NCBI GenBank assembly: GCA_026874595.1
Contig: CM049320.1
Location: forward strand, 30,972,214 to 31,036,213
Direction of reading: 5' to 3'
Length of the DNA stretch: 64,000 nt
Source of the DNA: Sipunculus nudus
Lineage: Eukaryota; Annelida; Sipuncula; Golfingiida; Sipunculidae
Shown here: positions 23,888 to 36,209 of the stretch, piece by piece
Layout of the letters: each line of letters begins with the position of its first letter
Numbering within the stretch: position 1 is the first letter of the stretch
The notes under the pieces: generated by a model
Told to the model about the DNA's origin: nothing
The model's database searches: none
Seen by the model: the letters and a program-made list of their open reading frames with translations, nothing else
Program-made: the position numbers and the translations under genes

Positions 23888-25615
23888 TTAAGGATTCCAG
23901 ATATTTTTAATTCCGCAAAATGTTTTTATGGTATTAATAGCTGACCCAGCTAAACCAAGGTTCCTTATTAGCCACTGTCGAGGTTTGTATTTTCCAATTT
24001 CAACATTTTCAATAAATTCTTTTAGTGTGACATGTACATCTTGGTTCGGTTGTAAGATTTTCCCAACCTCGTCACTGAAATATGGCACGGTGTCAGGATT
24101 TATTACAAACAAAGGCACGTCCATGGACATCATTTCCTGAAATGCAATGCCTTGTGTTTCAGCACCGTCACATGCAATCGCAAACATGGATTTATCTAAA
24201 GTTTCCCTGAAAACCTGTTCCGTATAACTCCCATATATTATTTTCTTTGTTTTTATCCTAAGTGATGATAAAAGTTTTTCCACTCGGGACAGAACTACGT
24301 GATCGCATCCATTTTTAACGTAAATCAAACAAAGCCTGCCTTTGCTTGAGATATTTGAATTTGGCTTAAAAGTATTTTCGTCAATGCCAGTAGGTATTAT
24401 AACAGCATTTTTCCGTTCCAGTGGTATGCCTGGAAAATACTGATTTGATGCAATAGCTCTTTTAGAAGCAGCAACCACGTGTGCGAATCTTCTCACAGAA
24501 GAGCTTATTCTTGATGCTGTAAACTGAGTGCTGATCACAGTGGGTCCGATGAAAAATGCTTTGGCTTCTTTGTCATCCATGTAGTACATCATAAATCCGT
24601 GGTGAGGATCCGGTGAGAAGAGATAATCAAATCTATTCAACATCCTTGCGTTAACTATATAAGGTTTTCCGATTCTCCTTAGCCCAGAGAGTAGGTTATT
24701 TAAAACTTTTCTCGGTCCACCTTTGTGGTTTAAGTTTTCGGGTAAAAAATATAAAGCTAAATTCTTTCTAAAACACACTTGCCCAAGCTGATTTTGAGCA
24801 CGCGGCCTTTCTCCAGAATACACGTATCTCTGATCAACCCAGCTGGCGTAATGTATCCTTTCCGGCATCCCGTAACAGAGTCGCCAATTCGGATCTCCGA
24901 ACGTTCTATTTGACTTTCTGCACATCAAAGGAAGCTCTTGAGGGTAACGTTGGGAATATTGCTCTTTTGCTTCATCTTCTAAGGAGAGTCTCGGGAAAAA
25001 CTTATGTGATGGATTCGGTATTTCTGCGCAGTTGCCTGGGTCATACATGGCGAGTAGCAGATACCTTGACACAGGATCCACTAATGTTTTAATAAACTCG
25101 TTACAGCGTGGAAGGTCTTCTGTGGGTTTTACCGGCACTCCGTTAATGTAATGGCTATCCCACAATGCATCAAACAGAGTCGGGTTAATACCATCTTTCG
25201 CTCTTTTCACAGCATTCCCTGAAATATTACTAGAAACAAGAAGGCTGGATACATTCCTCACCTGTTCCGATGTTTCTTTTGTCTCACTGGTAGTAATTAT
25301 TGTCGAGCAGTTACAGGATGCATCATGTCTGGATATGTTCCAGCCTAGGAATGATGTGCCGTTCACACAACCACATTTGCTTCTAGACTTCACATAATTT
25401 TCTAAAACACCTCCTAGTTTGACCATGTGTTCCTTTATTTTATAAGTACTTTTGTAAATGAACCTTTGTGCATGCTGGGAAATATCTGTAGCGTACGAGC
25501 CGTAAATAATTAGTACCGTAAGTAGACTTCCTATTATGATAAAAACAGGAGCACGCCCTATCTTGGAAGGAGGTGAGTCTGTATGTTTTGCAGCACCCAT
25601 GTCATTAAAGCCCAT
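23888..25615 (-). CDS. Type II membrane GT-B (GT4-like) glycosyltransferase-like protein, 575 aa
   Basis: This is the paralogue of the gene at 8,311-9,849, in the same orientation and also uninterrupted. A 21-residue cytosolic N-terminus precedes a signal-anchor at about residues 22-39. A longer stem (about residues 60-150) holds a Cys cluster (C-G-C near 78-80, C-N-C near 100) and several N-x-S/T sites. The catalytic-type domain then closely matches its paralogue, with the E-x7-E motif at residues 486-494. The shared stretches HKGGPRKVLNNLLSGL and NPDTVPYFSDEVGKIL are identical. The start is the first Met after an in-frame TGA. A TTGCAG|GTGTG acceptor lies 83 bp upstream. The role is probably transfer of a sugar from a nucleotide donor in the secretory pathway; substrates are unknown. 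Confidence 0.82.
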   Translation of the reverse strand: MGFNDMGAAKHTDSPPSKIGRAPVFIIIGSLLTVLIIYGSYATDISQHAQRFIYKSTYKIKEHMVKLGGVLENYVKSRSKCGCVNGTSFLGWNISRHDASCNCSTIITTSETKETSEQVRNVSSLLVSSNISGNAVKRAKDGINPTLFDALWDSHYINGVPVKPTEDLPRCNEFIKTLVDPVSRYLLLAMYDPGNCAEIPNPSHKFFPRLSLEDEAKEQYSQRYPQELPLMCRKSNRTFGDPNWRLCYGMPERIHYASWVDQRYVYSGERPRAQNQLGQVCFRKNLALYFLPENLNHKGGPRKVLNNLLSGLRRIGKPYIVNARMLNRFDYLFSPDPHHGFMMYYMDDKEAKAFFIGPTVISTQFTASRISSSVRRFAHVVAASKRAIASNQYFPGIPLERKNAVIIPTGIDENTFKPNSNISSKGRLCLIYVKNGCDHVVLSRVEKLLSSLRIKTKKIIYGSYTEQVFRETLDKSMFAIACDGAETQGIAFQEMMSMDVPLFVINPDTVPYFSDEVGKILQPNQDVHVTLKEFIENVEIGKYKPRQWLIRNLGLAGSAINTIKTFCGIKNIWNP

Positions 25616-25712
25616 TATTCTTCTAACGTTAAGTCACCAGTGAATCATACATCATGGAAATATGTCGGCAAATCTGATCAGAGACACCCCTGACACACCT
25701 GCAAGGACAAAA
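25616..25712 (-). promoter_or_regulatory. Probable 5' UTR exon end with splice acceptor
   Basis: The minus strand reads TTTTGTCCTTGCAG followed by GTGTGTC, exon starting near 25,698. The equivalent site upstream of the other paralogue supports a shared 5' UTR intron. Confidence 0.5.
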
Positions 25713-26595
25713 CAAAATTAAAATATTATGATAATGGTAACATTTGTCAATTTAATATGTATGTAAATAATAAAACCAAAACAGAGGTATTTAATCTAAT
25801 AGTTTGATTTACAAAGAAGGTGGTTTTAGTGCCGAATTAGAAATCTGCATTATGGAAATGCAAGCCTTCGCCAAGTAATGGGTTCGTTTTGTGGGGAAAA
25901 TCCCAACTCGTTTTTACAATCACTTATTCCGTTCATATTCCTAGGTACATCCATGCACCAGTGACTCTACTGATGTGTTTATTGCCTGTTGACGCTCCTG
26001 TATCCGTATCATGTTCACAACACAATCTTATCGATTTTTCAAAGGCCCATTTCTGAAGTGCCCAGAAAATTGCATGAAATTCCGTTCATATGGGTTTGAG
26101 TTATAATGATGTGAATAATCACTATGCAAAAATACACATACAGACCGGGATGAAAGCATACACTCCTGGCGGAGGCAATAACCTCTTCACGAAATCTTTA
26201 CAAAAATGACCCAAACATTTTGCCTGCAGCAGAAGCAAAACCAGAGAGCCAATAGGTATTTTAACTTAAAAAAAACCCTTATCTATGATTTTCTTTTAAG
26301 TCAAACGATCATGATTACAAGAGGGACAAGAGTCCCTCCTTCTGTTCCTTTAGATTGTTGTTTTGCCGTGGTGACGCGTAAGGTTGATTAATCTCTTGTG
26401 AATTTTCGCAAAGAATTATGATCGGATTTTGATGATAATCTGGCCTGAGTAAGAGTAACACTGAAGACACAATCAAATAAAATTGGGGTATCATGACCTT
26501 CACCGAATATTACAGAAAGACCTGATTTTCTAAATGTATGATGTACTGTTGGTTATATGAGCCACAATTAAATATCAATCAAAAGGCAAGCTTGG
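25713..26595. other. No gene seen
   Basis: Only short ORFs without features are present. Confidence 0.5.
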
Positions 26596-26599
26596 ATAG

Positions 26600-27660
26600 T
26601 TACACTCAAGTTAGAAGATGCTAGGTCCAACGGTAACGATTTGTGCCAAGTTAACCAATTACCGCGCCATTTGAAGGTCTCAAAATGGAGAGAAAAATGT
26701 GTAAAAATTCGAAAAAAAAACAGAGAGCACCACCAGCCTGCAGGAACTGATGAAACACTCTATGTTCAATATGTATGCAAAGAATCATTGCAATCATTGC
26801 ATTAGTTATACAGATACTGAGGCTTTTTTATCAACTTTTTAATTTAATCTTGGGGTATTAACAAGCTCCATAGCCAAATGATATCGGTAACAGAGACTTA
26901 ATTTCAGGTTTGCAAGTAGATTTTTAATGGATTCCCGCGGATGTACAGTCAGAAGTTTCTACGTTAAACGGTTACGAATTGTGCCCTATTTATCGATGGC
27001 CCCTTCATTTGGAGGTCTCAAAAAATGGACAAAGGTGGCGCCACCAGTGAGAGGGAACTGATAAACATTCCATGATCAATACGTATGCAAACAATCATTG
27101 CGACCAAGGCAACAGTTATTCAAATACTGGAACTTTTGTAACATTTTTTAATTATTCTTGGGGGTACTTACGAGCCCAAGGATATGAGTAACAGAGACCT
27201 AATTTCAGGTTTCCAAGGAGAAATTTTATTTACCCTCCAGGATGAACAGCCAGAAGTTTCTAGGTTAAACAGTAACGACTTTTGCCCTGTTAACATAAGA
27301 CCGCTTCATTTGAACGCCTAAAAATAGATAAAAATGCATAAAAAACGAAAAAAACAGGTGCGCTACCAGTCTGCAGGAAATGATGAAACACCCCATGATC
27401 AAAATGCATGCAAAGAATCATGGCGATCAATCCACTACTTGATTAGAAACTGAAACATTTGTAGCAAATTTTTTATTGTTGGGGGGGGCACTTAAGAACC
27501 CCATAGCTCGGAGAATATGGGTAACAGAGACGTATTTTCAGGTTCCCAGGGAGATTTATCATGGAACTCCTGGTATATACAGTCAGAAGTTTCTAGGTCT
27601 AACCGGTACGATGTGTGCCCTGTTAACGGACTGCCAGACGGCCGGACAACCGGACGAAAG
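26600..27660 (+). repeat. Degenerate 337-bp-type array
   Basis: The unit order of the 16.5-20.9 kb element recurs in decayed form. GCACCACCAGCCTGCAGG lies near 26,725, GGTGGCGCCACCAGT near 27,034, and CAGGTGCGCTACCAGTCTGC near 27,355. Each is followed by CATGATCAATRYGTATGCAA, GGTAACAGAGAC and TCTAGGT-like blocks. It ends at GGACTGCCAGACGGCCGGAC. It is older and more divergent than the other two arrays. Confidence 0.75.
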
Positions 27661-29883
27661 GGTCCACATTTCAAGAAAAAAAGGTCCAAACCGCAAAATT
27701 ATGCTGAAACTCTTAAAAGAAGGCTGCTGAAGAAAGGGGGATCCGGACCCACTGGACCCCCCACCCCCCTCCGCTTCTGTCACGAATACATTAAATAATT
27801 TGATAATGGATATACATGTACTACTGTATGGGTGACTGCGTGTTTTAATCTCGAAAATATAGACTCGCGAATATGAAGCCAACTACACTTTGTGTCTGTA
27901 AAGAGCACAATACTTGACAATCCATAAAAATACACATTACTGCTAAAACACCACTGTGATTAGACTTGTATTTGTCAATCTCAAATAGCCATTAAGCTGG
28001 CCTAAAAATGAAACAAAATGGAGTTAAGGTGGCAGCACTGGAGTCATGCAGTGCATAACCTTGAGATCATCATACATAATAAATGTCTAGGCAACCAATG
28101 CGAGAATTACACAGAAGCGGGTCTTTCAGTAGGAAATTCTTCATTATATAGACCAATTCCACTCTTAATTGCATTACTGTTAATCATTCTTCTAGAAACA
28201 TTTTTGAACCAAGCCTTTACAGGTTTAAAGGAACGTGTGTCTGAATATAGAACTTTGAAAGGTCCAATGAGAAACTATATCTGACTAATCTGTAGATACT
28301 TTTGATATTTATAAAACACGTATTTATTTGAAGAATCTACTTAAATCTGTATCTGTACAGTTACTCAATATATATAGCAAATTACTGTCAACTATTATTC
28401 ACTAATTATTGAAATATTATTTGGTAATTTAGCCAAACTGCATAAATTTAATGTTGTTAAAAATTCTCATTATTTTTGCTACATTTTTATTCGTTTAAAT
28501 TGGGCATGTTTGAAATGAGGCCCTCGGAATATGTCTAATGATCTTATGATAAAAAATTAAATGTATAATATGTGCAGAGTTTAAATTGTAACATGTAAAT
28601 AATACTGCCCGAGTTATACAAATTAATAAATACGATATAATAGTTAAAGTGTTAACGTTTCTCGTTTGCATACGTTTATAAATAATTTATTTTTTTTTAT
28701 TGCTGTAAGGAAACGTTAACCATGACATTGAAGCAAACAATGTATAACTAACTAGAAATGATAGAAAATTTTAGAATTATTTAATGTAAATGTATACAGT
28801 GAAAATTTTTTTGTTAAATACTACCGCCATTTTGTGTGTATTTTACTCCCCCCCCCCCCCCCAAAAAAAAAAAAAAAAAAGCTGCTAAAACGTGTGTTCA
28901 CTTGGACCTGTTTGTGTATCGAGAAAAATATTTTCCGGTGTTAATTTTTATGATTTGTCTCCGGCTAACAACTAAGACAACGCACTCGCCATTTTGGGGG
29001 GACGGGGGGAACACACACTTAAATGGGGGCACAAATTGAACTAAGGCACTTAGACACCACATTCCTCACAAGCCCCGTTTTCTAATTACATTGAACCTAT
29101 CACGTGTCAACCCTTTTATAAGCCAAGACGTCTAACAATCTCTTCAGGGCCAGGCAATTTTATTAATGCATGTACGTATATATTAATTGCCACGCGCTGC
29201 ATGGCAGGATATGCGCTTCGTGAGTACCTTTGTCCCACTTATTGTGTCCTATACAGACTTGTCTTTTGGCATTTTATACGCTTGACTACGCTTTAGTCAT
29301 ATATTCATGAAGACTGATATAAATGCAGATTTCGCATTTTACCTTTTGGCACAGCCTATCATTACCTCTCAGCCAATCTTTATGACAGACTGGGACAAGC
29401 TGAAAGCACTTTTTGAGTCGGTTTAAGTCACTGTAACAACTAGATACATGAAAACCAGTTAATATGAGAATACAATATATACCTATTACTGGTGATTTAA
29501 CATTAGACTCTGGATCCGCCAATGCACACCTTTAGAAATATCGGGGTCGTGTCACTTAGGAACATATTGTGTTCCTGACTGAAACTCATACGGTTTGTGA
29601 TCAATACTGTATATAACTGACACCTGTGTTGCAAAGTTCATGTATTGATCTTTAATGGACATCTGCCGAGGTGCCAATACGGACTGTATTTACGAACCTC
29701 CAGAAATCCGCCTAGTGCACGGCCTGTCACTAGCACAATCTTGTTTTTAATTTTTAAAAGGGACACTTTGCAGTTAACAGTTTCAACAATGAAATATTAA
29801 AATTTATAATTTATTGCCGAAGTGCAAATACGGACTGTATATACGAACCTAGAGATACTCACCTAGTCCACCTCTCTCTCCAC

Positions 29884-29932
<49 letters not shown>

Positions 29933-30395
29933 CACATATATACACACACACATATATATACATACATATATAGAGAGAGAAAGAGAGAGGGGGAGAGGGA
30001 GAAAGAGGAATAATAATAGTAAAAAAAACAACAATAACAATAAAAGTTACTGTTACTGAAACTATTACATTCACTGTTATTGTTTATCACTGGATTAACT
30101 CTTTCAACACTGAAATATTACAATTGATAATTTTATACTATATATCACATATATATATATATATTTATATTGAGAGAGCAAGAGAAAGTGTAATTATAAA
30201 GGTAATAACAATAACAATAATAAAAGCAATAATAAATAGTTAATGTTACTGCAACTATTGTATTCACTTTTATTGTTAATAACTGGATTTACATATTATT
30301 AATAAATGAACAGTTTTCATTTCAATTTACACATTACACTTATTAATGAACGTTTTCAAAATAAAGATATTAAGTTTATAAGTATAAACCTCATA
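27661..30395. other. Gene-poor stretch with microsatellites
   Basis: A C-run followed by an A-run lies at 28,848-28,880. (TC)n and (TA)n tracts lie at 29,871-29,930, with (AG)n at 29,972-30,006 and smaller TA tracts to 30,165. A fragment GGGGGATCCGGACCCACTGG near 27,737 resembles the GGATCC MITE family. An 88-codon plus-strand ORF (28,018-28,284) has one hydrophobic stretch (about residues 45-61) but no family resemblance. Confidence 0.5.
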
Positions 30396-31875
30396 ATCAG
30401 GGTAGGGGTTTCTGCCGGAAGAAAACTACAAGCACGGCAAGCAGAAAATGGTAAATAGCCTTTTCTGCAGGCAGAAACTACTTTTTTGGCAGCGGAAAAG
30501 GCGATTCAGGAAATGGGGATATATTGAAAATGGAGAAGCCCCTGGCTGAGCAATTAGAATTCTATTTTTATTGTAAGATTACTCGGTGCTTCTTAAGGAC
30601 TGATGAGAATTATCAAGGCAGACAAAAAACAGAAATCGGAAGAAAAAACTCATTTGAATAACACAGTCAAGTTTCTATTGTTAGTATTCATATATTCATG
30701 TTATAAAGTGAAACTGAGTTTATCCCTTTCCTGTTTATATTTATTTTAGATTTCCAACAAATTCTGACAGTATTTACATTTACATTACAAGCAGTATCTC
30801 TTTCAGCTATTGTTTTATCTTTACTTAAATCTCTTCAGATCTAAGTGAGAGGGTTTGTTTAAGCTGTTAGGAATCATTTAATCATAAAATTAAATGCAAT
30901 GTGTTTGATCAGAAAGAAACCAGCAATACAAATGAAATTTAGGGTATCAATTTAGAGTGCACTGCAGTGAGCATATATACAGTAAATTTATGTACACCAA
31001 AATGATCATCCTGTAATATCAAATGTGGGTTGTTGGAGAAATATACCCGAGGGTGGGATTTATGCTACAGTTGGGTTTCTGTGTAAAAATATAAGGTTAT
31101 ATGACTTGTAATTAGGTGTTTTTCTAAAGGGTGCTTGCAGGCGATTGCGTCTATAATACGATTATGCCTATATGATTAGCGTTCATTTTCATTCGATAGA
31201 TATACAAAATATGATCTAAAACATCACATTGTTATTGATCAATATTTTATTAAATTTGGTCTCAAATTTAAGGAAACAATAAACATACGTTATAAAATAT
31301 AATATAAAGCATAATATTATGCAGACATCTTAATGGAGGCCCAAAGGCCCACTCAGCATAGAATGGCGCCAATAATAGGATGGCGTCTATATGATGAGAG
31401 TCCAATTTCTTAGCATCCAAATAAACAGCGTCCAGGTGATTGATGGCGTCTGTCTGAACAGCGTCCATCTGAGATGATCCCTGGTTACGTTATGTAATTA
31501 AACAACAGCAAATGGGTCATGGGGGGAACATTATTGGTGACTACACACAAGACTTTGATTTCTGCCAGGGTTGGGTCTCTGTGTTAAATGTTATGGGAGG
31601 TGAGTTTTGGTGTTATAATGGAGTACAACAGGATTGATATGTATGAACTCCAGTCAATTAAGGCTGACAAAAAATAATTTGAGGTAAGATCATTATTTTC
31701 TCATGACTGTAAGTAAAGGTCATTTCTGGTAAAAATACACAGTCTACTATACTGTTTCTCTCAGTTCTAAAAAAAAACTGATTGCAGAAACCTATTTCTT
31801 CCCTGCCAGCAGAATCTAATGTTTGCCATGAAAGAAGTCGTCAATGGCAGAATTTTGCCAGCCCTGCTGATAATC
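30396..31875. mobile_element. Possible decayed inverted-repeat element with TTTCTGCC ends
   Basis: The left edge reads CATAATCAGGGTAGGGGTTT then CTGCCGG. The right edge, reverse-complemented, reads GATTATCAGCAGGGCTGGC then an ATTCTGCC block. Further weak inverted matches (GCAGAA words) follow at both ends. Internally, GTTGGGTYTCTGTGT occurs at about 31,073 and 31,569, and the word GCGTC(C/T) recurs at 31,384-31,470. No transposase is visible. Ends are imperfect, so this is tentative. Confidence 0.3.
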
Positions 31876-32733
31876 AAAACTACCCTACTTAAATATAAAA
31901 CAAGCAGCCGATTATAGTAAGACTCTTTCTGAACCTATCTCTATTAATTACACAAGATACGTTTGTTGAATTTTAGAGTAGCTATTGTATTTAAAAAACT
32001 AAATGATATTTATTTTTGGCACATTTCAAGGGTTGTGGTTTTCAAATCAACCAATGAATGGACCTTGACATACGAACAACCACTAAAACAGCAACCTGAT
32101 TTCGCTCCCAAACCGGTAGGATAGATGCTATAGTCGCTCCTGATCAATAACATTTTCTCTCACCTTGATCTCTTATTTCAGTATCTATACAGCAAATAAC
32201 TTACTTACCCGGTAAAATTTCTTCGGTTTGTGTTTGTTTACTTCTTCTATGGACACATACTATGTCTCCACGCATTTATCGTACACATCCATCATTCATC
32301 CGTAATCAAGTATTCGTATGAACGCCGGGTGTCTTTAACGCCTGTGTTAGGCCAGGGCTGTCACTCTGCACGCTGACCAACTTACATGATATCCACCATT
32401 TTTCCTCAGATCAATTGGGACGGCTTAAAACACATGGAACGGAATTGATTTAGCGTAGGCCTATTTTCATCAGGCATGTGGTTCACGGTTGACGTGCCAT
32501 GAATGGTCTGAACAGACACACCACTGTCTGACTCATGTTGATCAGTATTGGATAGCCTGAATACACACGCCGAGGACCCGAATTATAATCGACCCCTCAC
32601 ACACCAGCGTAGAACCATTTGTGTCATTACTACTAGAATGTTTAAACTGTAATACGACGGCACCCGTCTCGGCCTATTCAAACATCCGCACCCCAAGCCC
32701 CCGATATTCAAGTGTTGGGTATTCCCATTGGTC
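31876..32733. other. No gene seen
   Basis: No ORF or repeat of note. Confidence 0.5.
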
Positions 32734-33022
32734 TAAGGCCAAAAAAAAAAAGGTATGGTTCTCAGGCACCGCCCGCGTCAATTTTAACCCCCCGCATCAA
32801 AACCTTTTTTTTGCTTTTTATCTTCAAGATTTAAGATAAATAATACATTTTATGTAGTGCTTCTACCTGTTTAGCAAAAATATTTGTTATTTTCATGCAT
32901 TTCCCTGATCATATGGCATTTTTATCGAAACACTCAAAAAAGGTCAAAAATAAAAAACCGCCCGCCCGCACTGATTTCTGAAAAAAAGTGCCTGAGAACC
33001 ATACCTTTATTTTTTTTGCCTA
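32734..33022. mobile_element. MITE with AAGGTATGGTTCTCAGGCAC ends, copy 1
   Basis: This is a 289-bp element with inverted ends: TAAGGCC, an A-rich spacer and AGGTATGGTTCTCAGGCAC on the left, and GTGCCTGAGAACCATACCT, a T-rich spacer and GCCTAA on the right. The interior carries ACCGCCCGCGTCAATTTTAA near the left end and CCGCCCGCCCGCACTGATTT near the right end. Other copies lie at 53,961-54,255 and 63,808-64,000. Family and target duplication are undetermined. Confidence 0.85.
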
Positions 33023-34348
33023 ACATTTAATATGTCTCCTTTAGTGTGGAAGGACTATAGTTCTGTAAAACATCATGGAATTCGGTGGGTCCTTGTCGAG
33101 TTTTTACATATGATCTTAATATGGCGATGTCACATTTTTGTAATTGCATATTATTAAAACAAAAAATTGAAGTTATCGCTATAAAACTAGCTACTGCAGT
33201 CCAACGTTGTAAATGTCACATGTCCGTTGAAATTTCGTCTTTCTAGGTCAAATGGTTTATCTGGAAAGGTAGACTAACTGAAAAGCGCTGAGTCACCGTT
33301 CTCGCATGGTTCCGCATGAGTGAATTCAAATATGTTGCAATATAAATGTTGTAAACCCGATGCGGAAATGGTATTTTATTTAGATGTGTGCACTCCTGAG
33401 AGATGATAAGAAAATCGGCTTTGGAAATAAAGTAAAAATCGCACTTTTTGAGCCCTGTGATCTTGAAAAATCGGCCAAGGTCACTGAAACTGGGTGAAAG
33501 TAATTCGGCCATTGTTAAAGATAATGGTTAGTCAAAATTAAAACCTTTAAAAACCTGTGTGTATGTCTGTTGGTACATATGAAACTGATTCAAAACGTAT
33601 CTGTAACATACAACCTTATTTTACATTTTTATTTTACTAATTTCTGACTAATATTGAGGGGGCCCTGGGTGAACCCATGGCCCTGAGTCCGTTCGGCAAA
33701 CTTCGGGTGTTTCCGGCGTTGTGACGTAGCAAGGGGTACTCCGGCAGCGTCTTATTCTCACATGCTGGTTTGTTGTCATTAGGAATGACATCTGTCAAAC
33801 GTTCAGGATACCAAAACTGACATAATATTATATGGCAGGGGAATGCAGCAACAGAAAGGGTGACAGCATTAGTTTACATGGCTTTCCTCTGAACAATCTC
33901 TCGCAGATAAAACGAGCAGTATGGACCCGCGCCGTCCTATTTCAATATTTGGTTTTGTAGACCTCCCGCTTCAGCCAAGTTCAGGCCCTTGGCCCGGGAT
34001 TTCAGAATGTACTTCAGCTTCAGTCGGGTTTCTACATAAACTATCCTTGTGGATAACTTATGACAGCTTTAAGCAATATAATTTTTATAAGTTAAGTACA
34101 AGAAAGCTCATCTCTGAATGAGCATTCCTCTGAATGACGGACCAAAAAACGGAACGGCATCGAGAAGAGATAAGTGCTGGAACGTGACGAAGTTGTCCGT
34201 GTCACTTCATCAGGTACGTGTCAGGTATTTTCCTGCAGTTTGTTGTACATTTGGAGTAAACAATGTTAAAAATTATTAAGTTCTAGTTGAAAGTTATCAT
34301 ATTTATAACAATAAGCTAATATACGCACGAAGGCCAATGAAACTGCAA
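33023..34348. other. No gene seen; moderately GC-rich patch
   Basis: A GC-rich stretch at about 33,655-33,760 and two ORFs (33,243-33,512 minus, 33,921-34,121 plus) have no recognisable protein features. Confidence 0.45.
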
Positions 34349-34872
34349 ACCCGAGTTTGGTATGGACTAAAACCCGGATGCCACATGTCACATGTCACAT
34401 GCCAATCGGATGCCTCGCCGGATGCCGCTCGGGTGGTCGGATGCCACAGGCTGTCTGTAACAAGTTTCAACATATTTTTATAATCATTCATCATATACCA
34501 CTAAAACTTCACATGTTGTTCGTATATATTTCTGTAAGCATACTGAGGTACACGAGTTAATACGATGCGAAAAATGCATCATGTAAAATATTTGAGGGGT
34601 ATATTGTATATAATTCATGTTTTTTTTATGTTGACTATATTCATGTATACGTGTTTGTATGCATATTCAATATATACATATTGTTATATCTATATAAAAG
34701 ATATAAGTAAAATTGTATATATATATATATATATATATATTCATTTTACCTGTATATAATTTTGATAGATACTTGTGATATAAAATGAAAATATTTCATG
34801 TTTTATATCCTGTGATAAAGTTAAAATAAAAATATTTCACAACTTTCAAATGTTTACTTCGTTTTGTTTGTT

Positions 34873-34937
<65 letters not shown>

Positions 34938-35214
34938 TTGATAAAATATTGCGTGTCCAAGATTTTAAGTAATGGTTTTAGAAAACTCAAAAATTCTGAA
35001 TTTCTTTAACTAAAATATTTAAGGAACACATCATTTTTTTATCATATTATAAATTTAAAGCCGTCGGGCATCCGATGTCTCAACCCTTAATATCGGCTTC
35101 CAATACTAGTATCCGCATTTTGGCATGTGACATGTGGCATCCGGGTTTTAGTCCACACACTTTGGCATGTGACATGTGACATGTGGCATCCGGGTTTTAG
35201 TCCGTACCCCCGAG
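34349..35214. mobile_element. 866-bp inverted-repeat (foldback/MITE-like) element with CACATGT arms
   Basis: The left arm (34,349-34,405) contains GGACTAAAACCCGGATGCC followed by CACATGTCACATGTCACATG. The right arm (35,162-35,214) is its inverted match, and a second partial inverted copy lies just inside at 35,120-35,154. Further inward, CGGATGCC and GGCATCCG words are also inverted. The interior is AT-rich with (TC)n and (TA)n microsatellites (34,711-34,740; 34,873-34,935). No transposase ORF and no clear target duplication are seen. Confidence 0.75.
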
Positions 35215-36178
35215 TTTTTATCACTTATTATCGCTCATGTAAACATTCGCGTCCTGCATGCAACATCCTGACATCTCGGGTCCGTCTCTGTTTAAATCGA
35301 CGTAAAATTTCATTCCAGTCCATAGGGCATGAATACAAGTATACCATACGCTCCTCTGAATGTCTAAAGAGCTTTCGAAATAAAGGGTACTATTTAACAT
35401 CATTTCCAAATATTATATTCCCCTACTTGCACAGCTTGGCAAACCAACATTACTCATAAACGTTGGTAAACATGATTGATACATGGCTCAGTAAAAATAA
35501 ATAATAAATGTATTAAGTGAAGCAGACCCTTGTTTTGGAGGATCCATGTGACAGTAATTTTTTTAAATATTTCAAAAGTTGTTACATTTTTTTAATAAAA
35601 TAAATTAATGCAGAGTAATCATTAATATTTTGACATTAAATAAATTCTTAACCATTGCTAGGTTAATTCTAGAAGATATCATCATTAATTAGTAATAATT
35701 GCAAAAGTAGGTATTTTAATAATGATAATTGGACCACCCTGTTTGGAAAAATTATCATGACTGACAAAATATTTTCACTTATTACATGAAAGTGCCTATT
35801 GTAGCAGTAGTGTCTTTGTTATAAATTTTAGTCCTTAAAATATCATAAATTCTAATCATTGCAGTTGTATATTTTTTTACAAAAGTCTTCTCAGCTACTT
35901 CTTTATGATAAATCATTTTTGTACTCAGGGATTTGGGGAATGTGATGCTCTTTACATCAAACAGATGTCACCGCAACAGAGTGAGATCATAGGCGGCGAA
36001 AAGAGGGGGGGGGGGCAGTGGCAAATTTTGGAGGGACTCAGCCAACCCCCACCCCCAATAATATGATGGAAAAACATAAGAAGTAACAGTATTCCTCAGT
36101 ACAGTTAGGATATTCTCCTGATTAGAAATATAACAGACTACCCCCTCCCCATATCAACCCCATAAGTGTGTATGTATG

Positions 36179-36209
<31 letters not shown>

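Noticed and set aside
23928-24140. Plus-strand ORFs inside the glycosyltransferase-like genes (also 8,351-8,563, 9,077-9,259 and 24,910-25,092)
   Set aside because: They are antisense shadows of the real minus-strand coding regions. Similar shadows occur in both paralogues only because the genes are similar.
33243-33512. 89-codon minus-strand ORF considered as a gene
   Set aside because: No recognisable domain, no splice context, and the sequence resembles dispersed repeat text.
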